Positions 25,238-33,549 of a stretch of DNA of 64,000 nucleotides are shown here, piece by piece (position 1 is the first letter of the stretch; each line of letters starts with the position of its first letter). Source of the stretch: Dehalococcoidia bacterium (lineage in GTDB: Bacteria; Chloroflexota; Dehalococcoidia; GIF9; AB-539-J10); assembly GCA_016930935.1 (NCBI GenBank), contig JAFGFT010000004.1, forward strand, positions 47,844 through 111,843, in the 5' to 3' direction. A program made the translations under genes and the position numbers. The notes under the pieces were generated by a model. The model did no database searches. It was not told where the DNA came from and worked only from the letters and a program-made list of their open reading frames with translations.

Positions 25238-26740
25238 CTAGGTGCCTGCCATCTTGACGCCGAGCGCTTCCATCTCTCCCTCCGTCAGGCCGATGGCGCG
25301 AAGGTGGAGTCGATTGCCACGCAGGCTTTCTATGGCGTTCACGCCCATGCCGCCCAGCATGTCCTTGATCTCAAGGCTCCAACCTCGTACGAGGTTGACG
25401 ACCCGTTGTGCTCCAATCTCAGGATTGATTCGCTTCGTGAGTGCAGGGTTGCTTGTGCAGATGCCCCATGTGCACTTGCCCGTGTGGCATTGTTGGCATA
25501 CGTGGCAACCCAGCGCGATGAGGGCCGCGGTGCCGATGTTCACGGCATCTGCGCCAAGCGCGATTGCCTTGGCAACATCTCCGCTCGACCGGAAGCCACC
25601 TGAAGCGACCACCGAAGCCAGGTTTCTGATGCCTTCCTGCCTGAGTCTCGTATCGACTGCGGCCAGGGCAAGTTCAATCGGTATTCCAACGTTATCGCGG
25701 ATAGCCTTGGGTGCAGCTCCCGTTGCTCCCTTGAGTCCATCGATGACAATCATGTCGGCACCTGCTCGAACCATGCCACTGGCGATTGCCGCGACGTTGT
25801 GGACCGCGGCTATTTTGACTGAGACAGGCTTCTCGTAGTTCGTTGCTTCTTTGATGGCGTAGATGAGTTGTCGCAAATCCTCGATGGAGTAGATGTCATG
25901 GTGGGGCGCAGGCGAAAGTGCATCGGTGCCCTGGGGTATCATGCGTGTGCGGGATACCTCGGCGCTTACTTTCTCTCCGGGCAGATGACCGCCGATGCCG
26001 GGCTTGGCCCCCTGGCCAATCTTGATCTCTACTATGCGCGCATTGCGCAGGTACTCAGAATGGACACCGAAGCGTCCTGAGGCTACCTGGACGATGGTGT
26101 TGTCAGCATACTGCCTCAGCGACGGATGTAGACCACCCTCCCCTGTATTCCAGAGAGTTCCGAGTTCCGTAGCGGCTCGGGCGAGAGACTGCTGGACATT
26201 GAGACTCACGGCGCCGTAGGACATGGCAGCGAACATGATTGGCGTCTCAATCTTGACCTGTGGTGGAAGCGGCTCCTTCAGTTTTCCGGAGGTATCGAAT
26301 TCGACTCTGTCCGGTTTCCGCCCGATGTAGGTGCCGAGTTCCATTGGCTCGCGCAAAGGGTCGATTGAGGGGTTTGTCACCTGGCTGGCGTTCAGGAGCA
26401 GGTGGTCCCAGTAGTTCTTGTGACCCTTGTCGTTGCCCATGCCGGTGAGAAGCATGCCGCCGGTCTCGGCCTGCTTGAATATGTCCTCGATTGTCTCGGA
26501 CGTCCAGTTGGCGTTCGACCTGTACTCGAGGGGATTCCGTCGAATGGTAAGCGCATTGGTCGGACAGAATGCAACGCAACGGTGGCATCCGACGCAGTTC
26601 TCTTCACGCGCCTTGACGACGCCCTCGTCTTCATCGAAATAGTGCACGTCGAATGTACATTGATTCACGCAGACCTTGCATTGGATACAGCGATTCGGGT
26701 CACGGTCGACCACGAACGCAGAAGGCAGAAAACTCTTCAT
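25238..26740 (-). CDS. Glutamate synthase FMN domain with N-terminal ferredoxin domain (archaeal-type GltB2)
   Basis: The 500-residue protein begins with a two-cluster ferredoxin domain (CIQCKVCVNQC and CVGCHRCVAFCP, residues ~18-65). It is followed by the FMN-binding synthase barrel: NTGEGGLHPSLRQYADNTIVQ, KIGQGAKPGIGGHLPG and VIDGLKGATGAAPKA. Cysteines for the 3Fe-4S centre are present (CHVCQQCHTGKC). It should combine 2-oxoglutarate with ammonia from GltB1 to give glutamate, using electrons brought by the ferredoxin domain. The ATG at 26740 has AGGAAGG upstream, 10 bp after hisF. With GltB1 and GltB3 it forms a complete split enzyme. Confidence 0.92.
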   Translation of the reverse strand: MKSFLPSAFVVDRDPNRCIQCKVCVNQCTFDVHYFDEDEGVVKAREENCVGCHRCVAFCPTNALTIRRNPLEYRSNANWTSETIEDIFKQAETGGMLLTGMGNDKGHKNYWDHLLLNASQVTNPSIDPLREPMELGTYIGRKPDRVEFDTSGKLKEPLPPQVKIETPIMFAAMSYGAVSLNVQQSLARAATELGTLWNTGEGGLHPSLRQYADNTIVQVASGRFGVHSEYLRNARIVEIKIGQGAKPGIGGHLPGEKVSAEVSRTRMIPQGTDALSPAPHHDIYSIEDLRQLIYAIKEATNYEKPVSVKIAAVHNVAAIASGMVRAGADMIVIDGLKGATGAAPKAIRDNVGIPIELALAAVDTRLRQEGIRNLASVVASGGFRSSGDVAKAIALGADAVNIGTAALIALGCHVCQQCHTGKCTWGICTSNPALTKRINPEIGAQRVVNLVRGWSLEIKDMLGGMGVNAIESLRGNRLHLRAIGLTEGEMEALGVKMAGT

Positions 26741-26750
26741 TTGTCCCTTC

Positions 26751-27518
26751 CTAAAGCCTGATGGGAATATTCCGATCGCGGAGGTACCTCTTGGTTTCCG
26801 CGATAGTAATCTCATTGTAGTGGAAGATGCTGGCGGCTAGAACGGCATCGGCCTTGCCCTCATGCAGAGCGCGATAGAGGTGCTCAGCTGACCCTGCTCC
26901 ACCGCTGGCGATAACCGGTATGGAAACGCTGGTGGAAACGGCGCGCGTCAATTCGATATCGTAGCCATCCTTGTGTCCATCGGCATCCATGCTGGTCAGC
27001 AGTATCTCTCCTGCGCCCAGTTCTGCGGCACGGAGCGCCCATTCGACGGCGTCCATCTCGACTTCGACGCTGCCTCCATAGGTGTGAACCTGCCATCTCA
27101 GGGGGTCGGAACGCTCCACGCGCTTGGCGTCGATGGCCACCACCACGCACTGTGTGCCGAACCTGTCGGCCGCCCTGCTCACAAGCTGCGGGTCGCGGAC
27201 AGCAGCCGTGTTGAGTGATACTTTGTCTGCGCCACTGAGGAGCATGCGGCGCATGTCGTCGACGGTGCGTAGACCGCCACCCACAGTCAGTGGCATGAAC
27301 ACGACCTCGGCGATGCGTTCGACCACTTCGGCCATGGTGTCCCTGTGTTCCTTGCTGGCCGTGATGTCGAGGAAGACCAGTTCATCGGCACCCTCTTCAT
27401 AGTAGCGCCGTGCAAGTTCGACGGGGTCGCCTGAATCGCGTAGCGACAGGAAACTGGTGCCTTTGACGACGCGGCCGTCCTTCACATCAAGACAGGGGAT
27501 TATGCGCCTAGTGAGCAC
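26751..27518 (-). CDS. hisF: Imidazole glycerol phosphate synthase cyclase subunit
   Basis: HisF uses ammonia from HisH to form imidazole glycerol phosphate and AICAR in histidine synthesis. The 255-residue barrel has [16 protein letters not shown], both catalytic aspartates (CLDV and the LTSMDADG loop), and [15 protein letters not shown] and ASGGAGS phosphate loops. The start is a GTG overlapping the end of gltB1 by 11 bp. It lies between gltB1 and gltB2, separated from hisH by two genes, which is unusual for this pair. Confidence 0.96.
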   Translation of the reverse strand: MLTRRIIPCLDVKDGRVVKGTSFLSLRDSGDPVELARRYYEEGADELVFLDITASKEHRDTMAEVVERIAEVVFMPLTVGGGLRTVDDMRRMLLSGADKVSLNTAAVRDPQLVSRAADRFGTQCVVVAIDAKRVERSDPLRWQVHTYGGSVEVEMDAVEWALRAAELGAGEILLTSMDADGHKDGYDIELTRAVSTSVSIPVIASGGAGSAEHLYRALHEGKADAVLAASIFHYNEITIAETKRYLRDRNIPIRL

Positions 27519-28656
27519 CCGCGAACACCTCTCTTGGATTCAAGGTGTCCCCCTGAGTAGGCATGTGGCCCAGCCTTGCGATGACAGGCTGTCCTCCAAC
27601 GGGTATCCAGGCATCTTCAAGTTCAGGGCAGACGAGGCGCATGGCCGATTCTTCTGAAGAAAGGAATACCTTGCTCCCCTGTGTGCCAACCACCAATGGT
27701 CGAAGCCTGATTCTGTCGGTCAGACCTACCATCTCTCCCGTCCTGCCGACGATGATGGTGAACGGACCGTTCATGAGAAGCCCGCTATAGGTCATTCTCA
27801 AGGCGCTCATCATTTCGGCCTCGTCCGCGTCGAGATACTGAAGTTCATTCCAGAAAGGCGCTGCGAGGACTCGCGTCGCCACCTCCATTGGCAAGTGGTG
27901 ACGCCGCACGAGAAGGTCGACCGCGTAGGCAACCACCTCCGTGTCGGTCTGCAGAGAGCAGACGTAGCCGTACTGCTCAAGGAAACGCTTGTTGATGCCG
28001 TAGGAAGAGATTTCTCCGTTGTGCACGACGGTCCAGTCGAGGAGGCTGAACGGGTGAGCGCCGCCCCACCATCCAGGGGTGTTGGTCGGAAAACGGCCAT
28101 GAGCGGTCCAGAGGTAACCGCTGTATTGCTCCAGACGGAAGAATTTCGCTATGTGGTATGGGTGGCCGACGCCCTTGAATACGCCCATGTTCTTGCCGCC
28201 CGAAAAGACGAAGCTGTCGCGTATGGTGTTGTTGACGTACATGGTCTTGTCTGCCACGTACTGCAAAGGGTCTGTGCCAGCCATCTTCTCATTCTTGGGC
28301 GACATGAAGTATCGTTGCATCAGAGGCGGATTGGGGAGGGCGGTGGGGTCCACATCCATGAGTTCGGATTTCTCGATGTTGAACCACTCCGCGAGGTATT
28401 CCTCAGTGTCGCGTTGGCCTTCCTTGCTTGCATACATGATGTGGAAGGCGTAGCTGTCCTCGTGCTCGGGATACAGTCCGTATGCGGCGAATCCTCCGCC
28501 GAGTCCATTGTCACGGTCGCGCATCAGGTCGATAGCACGAATCGCGACGTCTGCGGGGATTGCCTTCCCCGACGTGTCCATGACCCCGAAAATCGAGCAG
28601 CCGTCGAAGACCTTATCATCACCATAGCTGTTGTTGACCAGCGTTACGTTCTTCAT
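27508..28656 (-). CDS. Class II glutamine amidotransferase, glutamate synthase domain 1 (archaeal-type GltB1)
   Basis: This 382-residue Ntn-type glutaminase releases ammonia for glutamate synthesis. The nucleophile should be Cys20 ([13 protein letters not shown]), exposed after loss of a 19-residue propeptide. Further signatures are [34 protein letters not shown] and [13 protein letters not shown]. In ordinary bacteria this domain is the N-terminal part of a ~1500-residue GltB. Here it is a separate protein as in archaea. AAGGGG lies before the ATG. It is the fourth gene upstream of glnR in the operon. Confidence 0.92.
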   Translation of the reverse strand: MKNVTLVNNSYGDDKVFDGCSIFGVMDTSGKAIPADVAIRAIDLMRDRDNGLGGGFAAYGLYPEHEDSYAFHIMYASKEGQRDTEEYLAEWFNIEKSELMDVDPTALPNPPLMQRYFMSPKNEKMAGTDPLQYVADKTMYVNNTIRDSFVFSGGKNMGVFKGVGHPYHIAKFFRLEQYSGYLWTAHGRFPTNTPGWWGGAHPFSLLDWTVVHNGEISSYGINKRFLEQYGYVCSLQTDTEVVAYAVDLLVRRHHLPMEVATRVLAAPFWNELQYLDADEAEMMSALRMTYSGLLMNGPFTIIVGRTGEMVGLTDRIRLRPLVVGTQGSKVFLSSEESAMRLVCPELEDAWIPVGGQPVIARLGHMPTQGDTLNPREVFAGAH

Positions 28657-28713
28657 ATCGATACCCCTTGAGTGTTGCAGCCTCTTCCGCAGAAGACGGC
28701 GGGTAACACACCA

Positions 28714-30003
28714 CTACATGATAGCGCCATTTGCTCCGTTGGTCGTCAGACTGTCACGCCACAGTTCCTCAGGGAGAGAAAGAAGTCCGAATTCCTCACT
28801 CACAAGGCTGTTCTTCCAATCTCCGACTGGTGTTCTTCGCTTCATGAGCGTGTGAATCAATCCACATCTGGTTGTGTCGCCGGCGAATACCATTCCTGTC
28901 ACTATGTTGTCGTGGAGCATGACCTTGCGGTAGCAACCCTTTGAGTGAGAGACGAGAGTCTCTGCGTCCGGCCTATCGTCATCGACGATTCCTGCGGAGC
29001 CAACCGTGACGCCGAAGTAGGGCAGTGCGTTCAGCGTGGTGCTGCCGTCATACTCATGAAAGAGACCTGTCATGTTCGTTCCGGCAATCGCGCCTCCGGC
29101 AACGGCGTTCGGCCATACGGCGATAACCTGCTGACTGCGGCGCACAAAATCCGTCGTCTGGCACGCGTCTCCACACGCGAATACGTCATCCGCTGATGTC
29201 TGCATGCATCTATCTACGATGATGCCACGGTCTACCTGGAGAACACCGGCAGCAATCTCGGTTCGTGGCCTGACTCCGACGGCGACTATGACCATCTCGC
29301 ACGCGAGGCGAGAACCGTCGTCAAGTGTGACGCTCGTGACGCTATTACCTGCCATGGGGTCAACATTGATGGATTCGACGCGTCGGCTTGTCATGACCCT
29401 GGCACCCGAAGTGGTTGCTGCATCTTCAACCATGCGTGACGCTGTCTGGTCGAGCATGAGACTGAGAATCCTGTTCTGCATCTCGACCACGGTCACCTCA
29501 ACGCCTCGCTTACACAGGGCGTCAGCGGCGCTCAATCCAATGAATCCTCCACCCACTATGACGGCCCTTTCAACGGCGGGAAGGTGGGCCGCGATCTGGC
29601 GTGCGTCGTCGAATGTCGTGAAGGTGAATACGCCCGATGCGTCGTGGCCGGGAATCGGAGGCACAACGGGCGAACTCCCGGTAGCAAGAAGCAGCCGTTC
29701 GAACGCGATGGTGCGTCCATCTGCTGTCTTGATGATGTGCTCAACGGGGTTGAAACCGACGGCCCGAGTCCCGAGACTCAGTTCGATTGCGTTCTCCTGA
29801 TAGAACTCGGGGGCTACGAGGCGCATTGTGTCGACACCCTTCGCTTCGGACAGATGCTTTGCGATAAGCGGTCGTGAATAGGCAGGGTAGTGCTCTTCAG
29901 AGAGCATCAGGAGAGAGCCAGCGTTGTCAGACTTGCGCAAGGCCCGCGCAGCCGACATGGCACCGGCCGAGTTGCCGACAATGACATACCTATATTGTTC
30001 CAT
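28714..30003 (-). CDS. FAD-dependent NAD(P)H oxidoreductase (nitrite/rubredoxin reductase-like)
   Basis: The 429-residue flavoprotein has an N-terminal FAD dinucleotide fold (YVIVGNSAGAMSAARALR), LLLATGSSP, a second Rossmann fold for NAD(P)H (AVIVGGGFIGLSAADAL) and DDVFACGDACQTTDF for the flavin. The closest shape is the NirB/rubredoxin-reductase group, without iron-sulfur domains. Its place between hisH and gltB1 suggests that it passes electrons from NAD(P)H to the split glutamate synthase, doing the job of GltD. That role is inferred from context only. Confidence 0.82.
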   Translation of the reverse strand: MEQYRYVIVGNSAGAMSAARALRKSDNAGSLLMLSEEHYPAYSRPLIAKHLSEAKGVDTMRLVAPEFYQENAIELSLGTRAVGFNPVEHIIKTADGRTIAFERLLLATGSSPVVPPIPGHDASGVFTFTTFDDARQIAAHLPAVERAVIVGGGFIGLSAADALCKRGVEVTVVEMQNRILSLMLDQTASRMVEDAATTSGARVMTSRRVESINVDPMAGNSVTSVTLDDGSRLACEMVIVAVGVRPRTEIAAGVLQVDRGIIVDRCMQTSADDVFACGDACQTTDFVRRSQQVIAVWPNAVAGGAIAGTNMTGLFHEYDGSTTLNALPYFGVTVGSAGIVDDDRPDAETLVSHSKGCYRKVMLHDNIVTGMVFAGDTTRCGLIHTLMKRRTPVGDWKNSLVSEEFGLLSLPEELWRDSLTTNGANGAIM

Positions 30004-30032
30004 ACGTTTGCTACCTTATGACGAGACGAGAG

Positions 30033-30641
30033 TCAGGCCTGAGTGTATTCGAGAAAGTTGCGATAGACCTGGAGGCCGAGTGCACCGCTCTTTTCGGGGT
30101 GAAACTGCGTTGCCACGAGATTGCCCTTCTGTACTGCACTGCAGAATCGACCCGCGTAGTCCGTTTCAGCAAGTATGGTTGTCGGGTCGTCAGGCTGTGC
30201 AACGAAGCTGTGCACGAAGTAGAAATTGGAGCCGTCGGGAATCCCTCGAAAGAGCGGACTCTCAAACTTGTAGTGCACCTGGTTCCATCCCATATGCGGA
30301 ACCTTCAGCGTGCTGGGAAGCTTCCTTACACGTCCTGGCAGCACGCCAAGGCAGTCCTGCCCGCCTCCCTCATCAGATTGAGTGAACAGAACCTGGAGTC
30401 CCATACAGATTCCCATGAACGGCCGGTCGGCCTTGATCCACTCGATAACCGCATCTGCCAGACCTCGTGAGCGCAGGTTCTCCATGGTGTCTGCAGCGGC
30501 GCCAACGCCCGGCAATATCATTGCGCGTGCATGCGTGATGTCGCGGGGCGACTCGACAATGGTGGCGTCAGCGCCCACGTTGCGGAGCGCTGACATCACA
30601 CTGCGCAGATTTCCTGCGCCATAGTCCATGACGGCAATCAT
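30033..30641 (-). CDS. hisH: Imidazole glycerol phosphate synthase glutaminase subunit
   Basis: HisH gives ammonia to HisF. The 202 residues carry IAVMDYGAGNLRSV at the start, ILPGVGAAADTMENL, the elbow GICMGLQVLF and ATQFHPEKSG with the catalytic His and Glu. GGAAGGA lies four bases before the ATG. hisF is 2.5 kb downstream, after the oxidoreductase and gltB1 genes. Confidence 0.96.
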   Translation of the reverse strand: MIAVMDYGAGNLRSVMSALRNVGADATIVESPRDITHARAMILPGVGAAADTMENLRSRGLADAVIEWIKADRPFMGICMGLQVLFTQSDEGGGQDCLGVLPGRVRKLPSTLKVPHMGWNQVHYKFESPLFRGIPDGSNFYFVHSFVAQPDDPTTILAETDYAGRFCSAVQKGNLVATQFHPEKSGALGLQVYRNFLEYTQA

Positions 30642-30667
30642 ACATTCCTTCCAGAGCGACAGACTGT

Positions 30668-31036
30668 CTAGTTCTTGATTGTTACCTCTACGATACTCTG
30701 CCTTGCCACGATTCGTTCCTGGTCTCCGACCCTGACGAACACGTGCATCAAGCCGAGAACCTCGTATTTTCCGTTCTCCACGGTGGTAGTGTCCCAGCTT
30801 ACGGGGAAGTTGGCAGCCTTATCATCTGACTCCCCAACTTTGAGCCACGTGTTCTGTCCTACCTTACGAATGTACCACGGGTTGGAGATTCGTGCGACGG
30901 AGCCTTCGATTCCGAGGGATTCGAGATTATACTTGAGAAGTTCTTCGTCAAGTGTCTCTCTCAGCAGAATTCTGCCGGAAAAATCCCTCAACGTATCTGA
31001 CGGGACAATAAAATGGGGTCCCCAGTTGTGGGACAT
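30668..31036 (-). CDS. Small conserved-looking protein of unknown function
   Basis: I do not recognise this 122-residue soluble protein. It starts MSHNWGPHFIVPSDTLRDFSGRILL, has no signal peptide or membrane helix, and the second half is a run of predicted strands (NTWLKVGESDD, WDTTTVENGKYEVLGLMHVF, IVARQSIVEVTI), suggesting a beta-sandwich. It has a strong ribosome site (AGGAGG 7 nt before ATG), so it is surely translated. It lies between hisH and the gltB2-like gene in the same direction. Its place suggests a link with the glutamate-synthase-like enzymes, perhaps as a subunit. Confidence 0.75.
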   Translation of the reverse strand: MSHNWGPHFIVPSDTLRDFSGRILLRETLDEELLKYNLESLGIEGSVARISNPWYIRKVGQNTWLKVGESDDKAANFPVSWDTTTVENGKYEVLGLMHVFVRVGDQERIVARQSIVEVTIKN

Positions 31037-31136
31037 GACTCACCTCCTCTGGCTATTCGATATACGTACCAGGGCATCAGTCAGGCCGCCACAACCGGGG
31101 ACCTCCACTATGAGGTCGTATCCAGGCTGCGGCGGA

Positions 31137-32729
31137 TTAGCTGTCCAGTACGGCCAGCGCCTCCTGCCTGTATGCATCCATCAAGTATGGAATATCTGTA
31201 ACTTTGGCGCATTCCTCCGTCAGAGACATAAGGTCCCTTCGGTTGATGGTTGAGAGGCTGAAGTTCCGGCTGCCCGCCATCAGCTGCTGCAGTCCGACCT
31301 TCAATTTCTGTGCATAGCTATAGAAGCCGATGGCGCCGAGCGGAATGTTCTTCATCTCGTCCGCGCCGACCATCTTCTTGACCTCTTCCCAGCAGACGAA
31401 AATCTCTTCTGGTGTTGAGCCGAACTGGCCGACTGTCCGTGGAAGCTTTCCATCCTCAAGCCATTTGGCGATGTTCTTGCCTACCATGCCCGGAATCATC
31501 AGTGCGCGGCCCATGCAGACGGCCTTGACGTAGGGTGCGCCCATGGCGAGTGCCTTGAAAATGCCGTCCTCGCTGCTGAAGCCTCCGGCGAACGCGATGT
31601 CCGGTACTCGTTCTCCCTTGTCGGAGAGACGGTTGCAGAACTCGTACGCTGCAGAGTGCAGATACAGGCTCGGCATACCCCACTCTTCCATCATGCGCCA
31701 CGGACTCATTCCTGTACCGCCAGGCGCACCGTCGATGGTGAGAAGGTCAATCTTGGCCTTGGAACCCCACTTGATGGCCATTGCCAGTTCGCGTAGACCA
31801 TAGGCGCCGGTCTTGAGCGTGACGCGCTTGAAACCGACGTCGCGCAGTCGCTGAACCTCGTTGAGGAATCCTTCCTCGTCGATGAAACCGAGACGACTGT
31901 GGCGCTCGAATTCCTTGAGCGCGCCTGCTTTGAACGCAGCCTGATTCATGGGGTCGGACGGGTCAGGAGTGACGATGTAGCCGCGCTCCTGTAGTTGAAG
32001 CGCACGTTCGAGGCTTGCTACCTTAATCTCGCCACCGATGCATTTCGCGCCCTGTCCCCACTTCAGCTCAATAGTGTCAAGACCATGCTTGTTGTGGACA
32101 TATTCACCGGCACCCAGACGCGTATCTTCAACATTCATCTGGACAAGAATTTCGCCGTAGCCATCGTGGTAGCGGCGATAGGTCTCGATCCTGCGGTCCA
32201 TGTCGGGTGCGGCAATAACCTTGCCATTTGAGTCGAGTTCCAGTTTGGGGTCGATTCCACAGACGTTCTCACCGCATACGATAGTGACCCCACTGAGGGC
32301 TGCGCCCACGGCGAAATGCTCCCAGTTCTTGCGGGCTATCTCAGTTGAGCCAAGTGCACCGGTGAATACCGGTACGCGCATCTTGACCTTCTTGTCCCAG
32401 CCGTACTCAGTCTCCGTGTTCACCGAGGGGAATGTGGCGGTGTCAGGGTTGCCGACTACGCCCTCAGGTAGGCCGTTGGCCCCCATCGCATAGCCCTGGA
32501 TGTTAAGGTGCGAGTAATCAACAGGGTAGTCTTTGTCGCCTCCAGCGGTAATTTCGCTGAAAGGACCGGGATAGATGAGTTCGCGGCTGCGGAAGGTAGC
32601 CTTGAATACCTCGCAGTTGCCAGTGCACCCGTCGATGCACCGCGAACACAAACCGCTCATCGGTACGACATCGCGTGACCGATTCGCCGTTTGCGTGGCG
32701 TCGTTGGCATTAGGTCGTCTGAGATTCAC
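31137..32729 (-). CDS. FMN-binding glutamate synthase-like protein lacking the 3Fe-4S cysteines
   Basis: The 530-residue protein has a cysteine-rich N-terminus (CSRCIDGCTGNC, residues ~28-39) and a glutamate synthase-type FMN barrel: MRVPVFTGALGSTEIARKNW, IELKWGQGAKCIGGEIKV, LTIDGAPGGTGMSPWRMMEEW and DIAFAGGFSSEDGIFKALAMG. After the last motif, where true synthases carry the Cys-x5-Cys-x4-Cys cluster, it reads APYVKAVCMGRALMIPGMVG with a single Cys. It is therefore a paralogue of the 25238-26740 protein and possibly not a glutamate synthase. AAGGAGG lies seven bases before the GTG start. It is probably co-transcribed with the ferredoxin-like gene just upstream. Confidence 0.85.
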   Translation of the reverse strand: MNLRRPNANDATQTANRSRDVVPMSGLCSRCIDGCTGNCEVFKATFRSRELIYPGPFSEITAGGDKDYPVDYSHLNIQGYAMGANGLPEGVVGNPDTATFPSVNTETEYGWDKKVKMRVPVFTGALGSTEIARKNWEHFAVGAALSGVTIVCGENVCGIDPKLELDSNGKVIAAPDMDRRIETYRRYHDGYGEILVQMNVEDTRLGAGEYVHNKHGLDTIELKWGQGAKCIGGEIKVASLERALQLQERGYIVTPDPSDPMNQAAFKAGALKEFERHSRLGFIDEEGFLNEVQRLRDVGFKRVTLKTGAYGLRELAMAIKWGSKAKIDLLTIDGAPGGTGMSPWRMMEEWGMPSLYLHSAAYEFCNRLSDKGERVPDIAFAGGFSSEDGIFKALAMGAPYVKAVCMGRALMIPGMVGKNIAKWLEDGKLPRTVGQFGSTPEEIFVCWEEVKKMVGADEMKNIPLGAIGFYSYAQKLKVGLQQLMAGSRNFSLSTINRRDLMSLTEECAKVTDIPYLMDAYRQEALAVLDS

Positions 32730-32762
32730 TGCAAAACCTCCTTTATTGGGTCTTGCGATGAA

Positions 32763-33251
32763 TCATACCAGAATTGGGTAGCGGCCACCGGTTGCCGTTG
32801 AAGGTACCGTGGACTTTTCTTCAACAATAACCAGGGCTCCATTCGGACAGACACTGACGCAACGAGGTGTTTCTCGGTCGAGACATCCGTCGCATTTGAC
32901 AATCTTGCCGGTCTGCTCGTCCTTGCGAATTGCACCGAATGGACAGACCAGCATGCACGTGCCACAGCCAATGCACTTCTCCTGGTCAACAAGAACGAGG
33001 CCGCTCTCCTCGTCGCGATACAGGGCTCCTGTGAGACACGCCTCAAGGCAAGGGGCGTCTGCGCAGTGTTGGCACCTGACGGAGATGCACATATCGAGAT
33101 TCTGCTCCACCCGTATTCCACCTGCGGGGGGTGCAGTGCGCTTCTTGAGCGTCTTGACGAGGTCATCACCACCGGCGTGGTGCGCCTCGCAGTAGACGCG
33201 GCAAAGACCGCAACCTATGCACAATTCCTCATGTACTAGAACCCTTCTCAT
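32763..33251 (-). CDS. 4Fe-4S dicluster electron-transfer protein (HycB/DmsB-like)
   Basis: The 162-residue protein contains four cysteine groups of the multi-cluster ferredoxin type: CIGCGLCRVYC, CQHCADAPCLEAC, CIGCGTCMLVCPFGA and CDGCLDRETPRCVSVCP. It should hold up to four 4Fe-4S clusters and shuttle electrons. No molybdoenzyme gene is nearby, so the likely partner is the FMN protein 33 bp downstream on the same strand. It is the first gene of the long minus-strand run, and AAGGT lies about ten bases before its ATG. Confidence 0.88.
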   Translation of the reverse strand: MRRVLVHEELCIGCGLCRVYCEAHHAGGDDLVKTLKKRTAPPAGGIRVEQNLDMCISVRCQHCADAPCLEACLTGALYRDEESGLVLVDQEKCIGCGTCMLVCPFGAIRKDEQTGKIVKCDGCLDRETPRCVSVCPNGALVIVEEKSTVPSTATGGRYPILV

Positions 33252-33487
33252 TTGTTCACTACCTTGTGTTTGCAGTAAATCTCAGATGGCCTAATGCGGC
33301 GAGCGGCAACCGCTTGCCGTCTGAAAACTATCACGACATGAAGCGTCTGTCAAGCAGAAGTAATCGTAAGATGGAGAAATTGTTTTCTCTGGCTACTATT
33401 GTGATGCACATGGAGGACGGCAACGAGCAAGCTGGCGGTTGCCGTTGCGGCAGAGGTGCGTTTTGCAGTGCTGTCATGGTCTGTTGA

Positions 33488-33516
33488 TTGACAGTCTGGA
33501 GTGGCGTTCCTATAAT
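33488..33516 (+). promoter_or_regulatory. Consensus promoter of pyrG
   Basis: TTGACA (33488-93), a 17-bp spacer and TATAAT (33511-16): a perfect housekeeping promoter. It lies 33 bp before the pyrG ATG. The rest of the 298-bp gap between the ferredoxin-like gene and pyrG shows nothing else I can name. Confidence 0.88.
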
Positions 33517-33549
33517 GCAATGCAGCATTCTTTTCGTCTGCCAGAGAAC

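Noticed and set aside
28657-28713. GTAAC upstream of gltB1 as a GlnR site
   Set aside because: Only one pentamer is present; no second unit occurs at 11 bp.
13053-33250. Archaeal NrpR operator GGAA-N6-TTCC
   Set aside because: I looked through the spacers of the nitrogen cluster and found no clean copy; the near match before glnA (GGAATATTTC) lacks the second arm.
33252-33549. A riboswitch or small gene between the ferredoxin-like gene and pyrG
   Set aside because: Apart from the pyrG promoter no conserved RNA motif or coding frame with a ribosome site was recognised.
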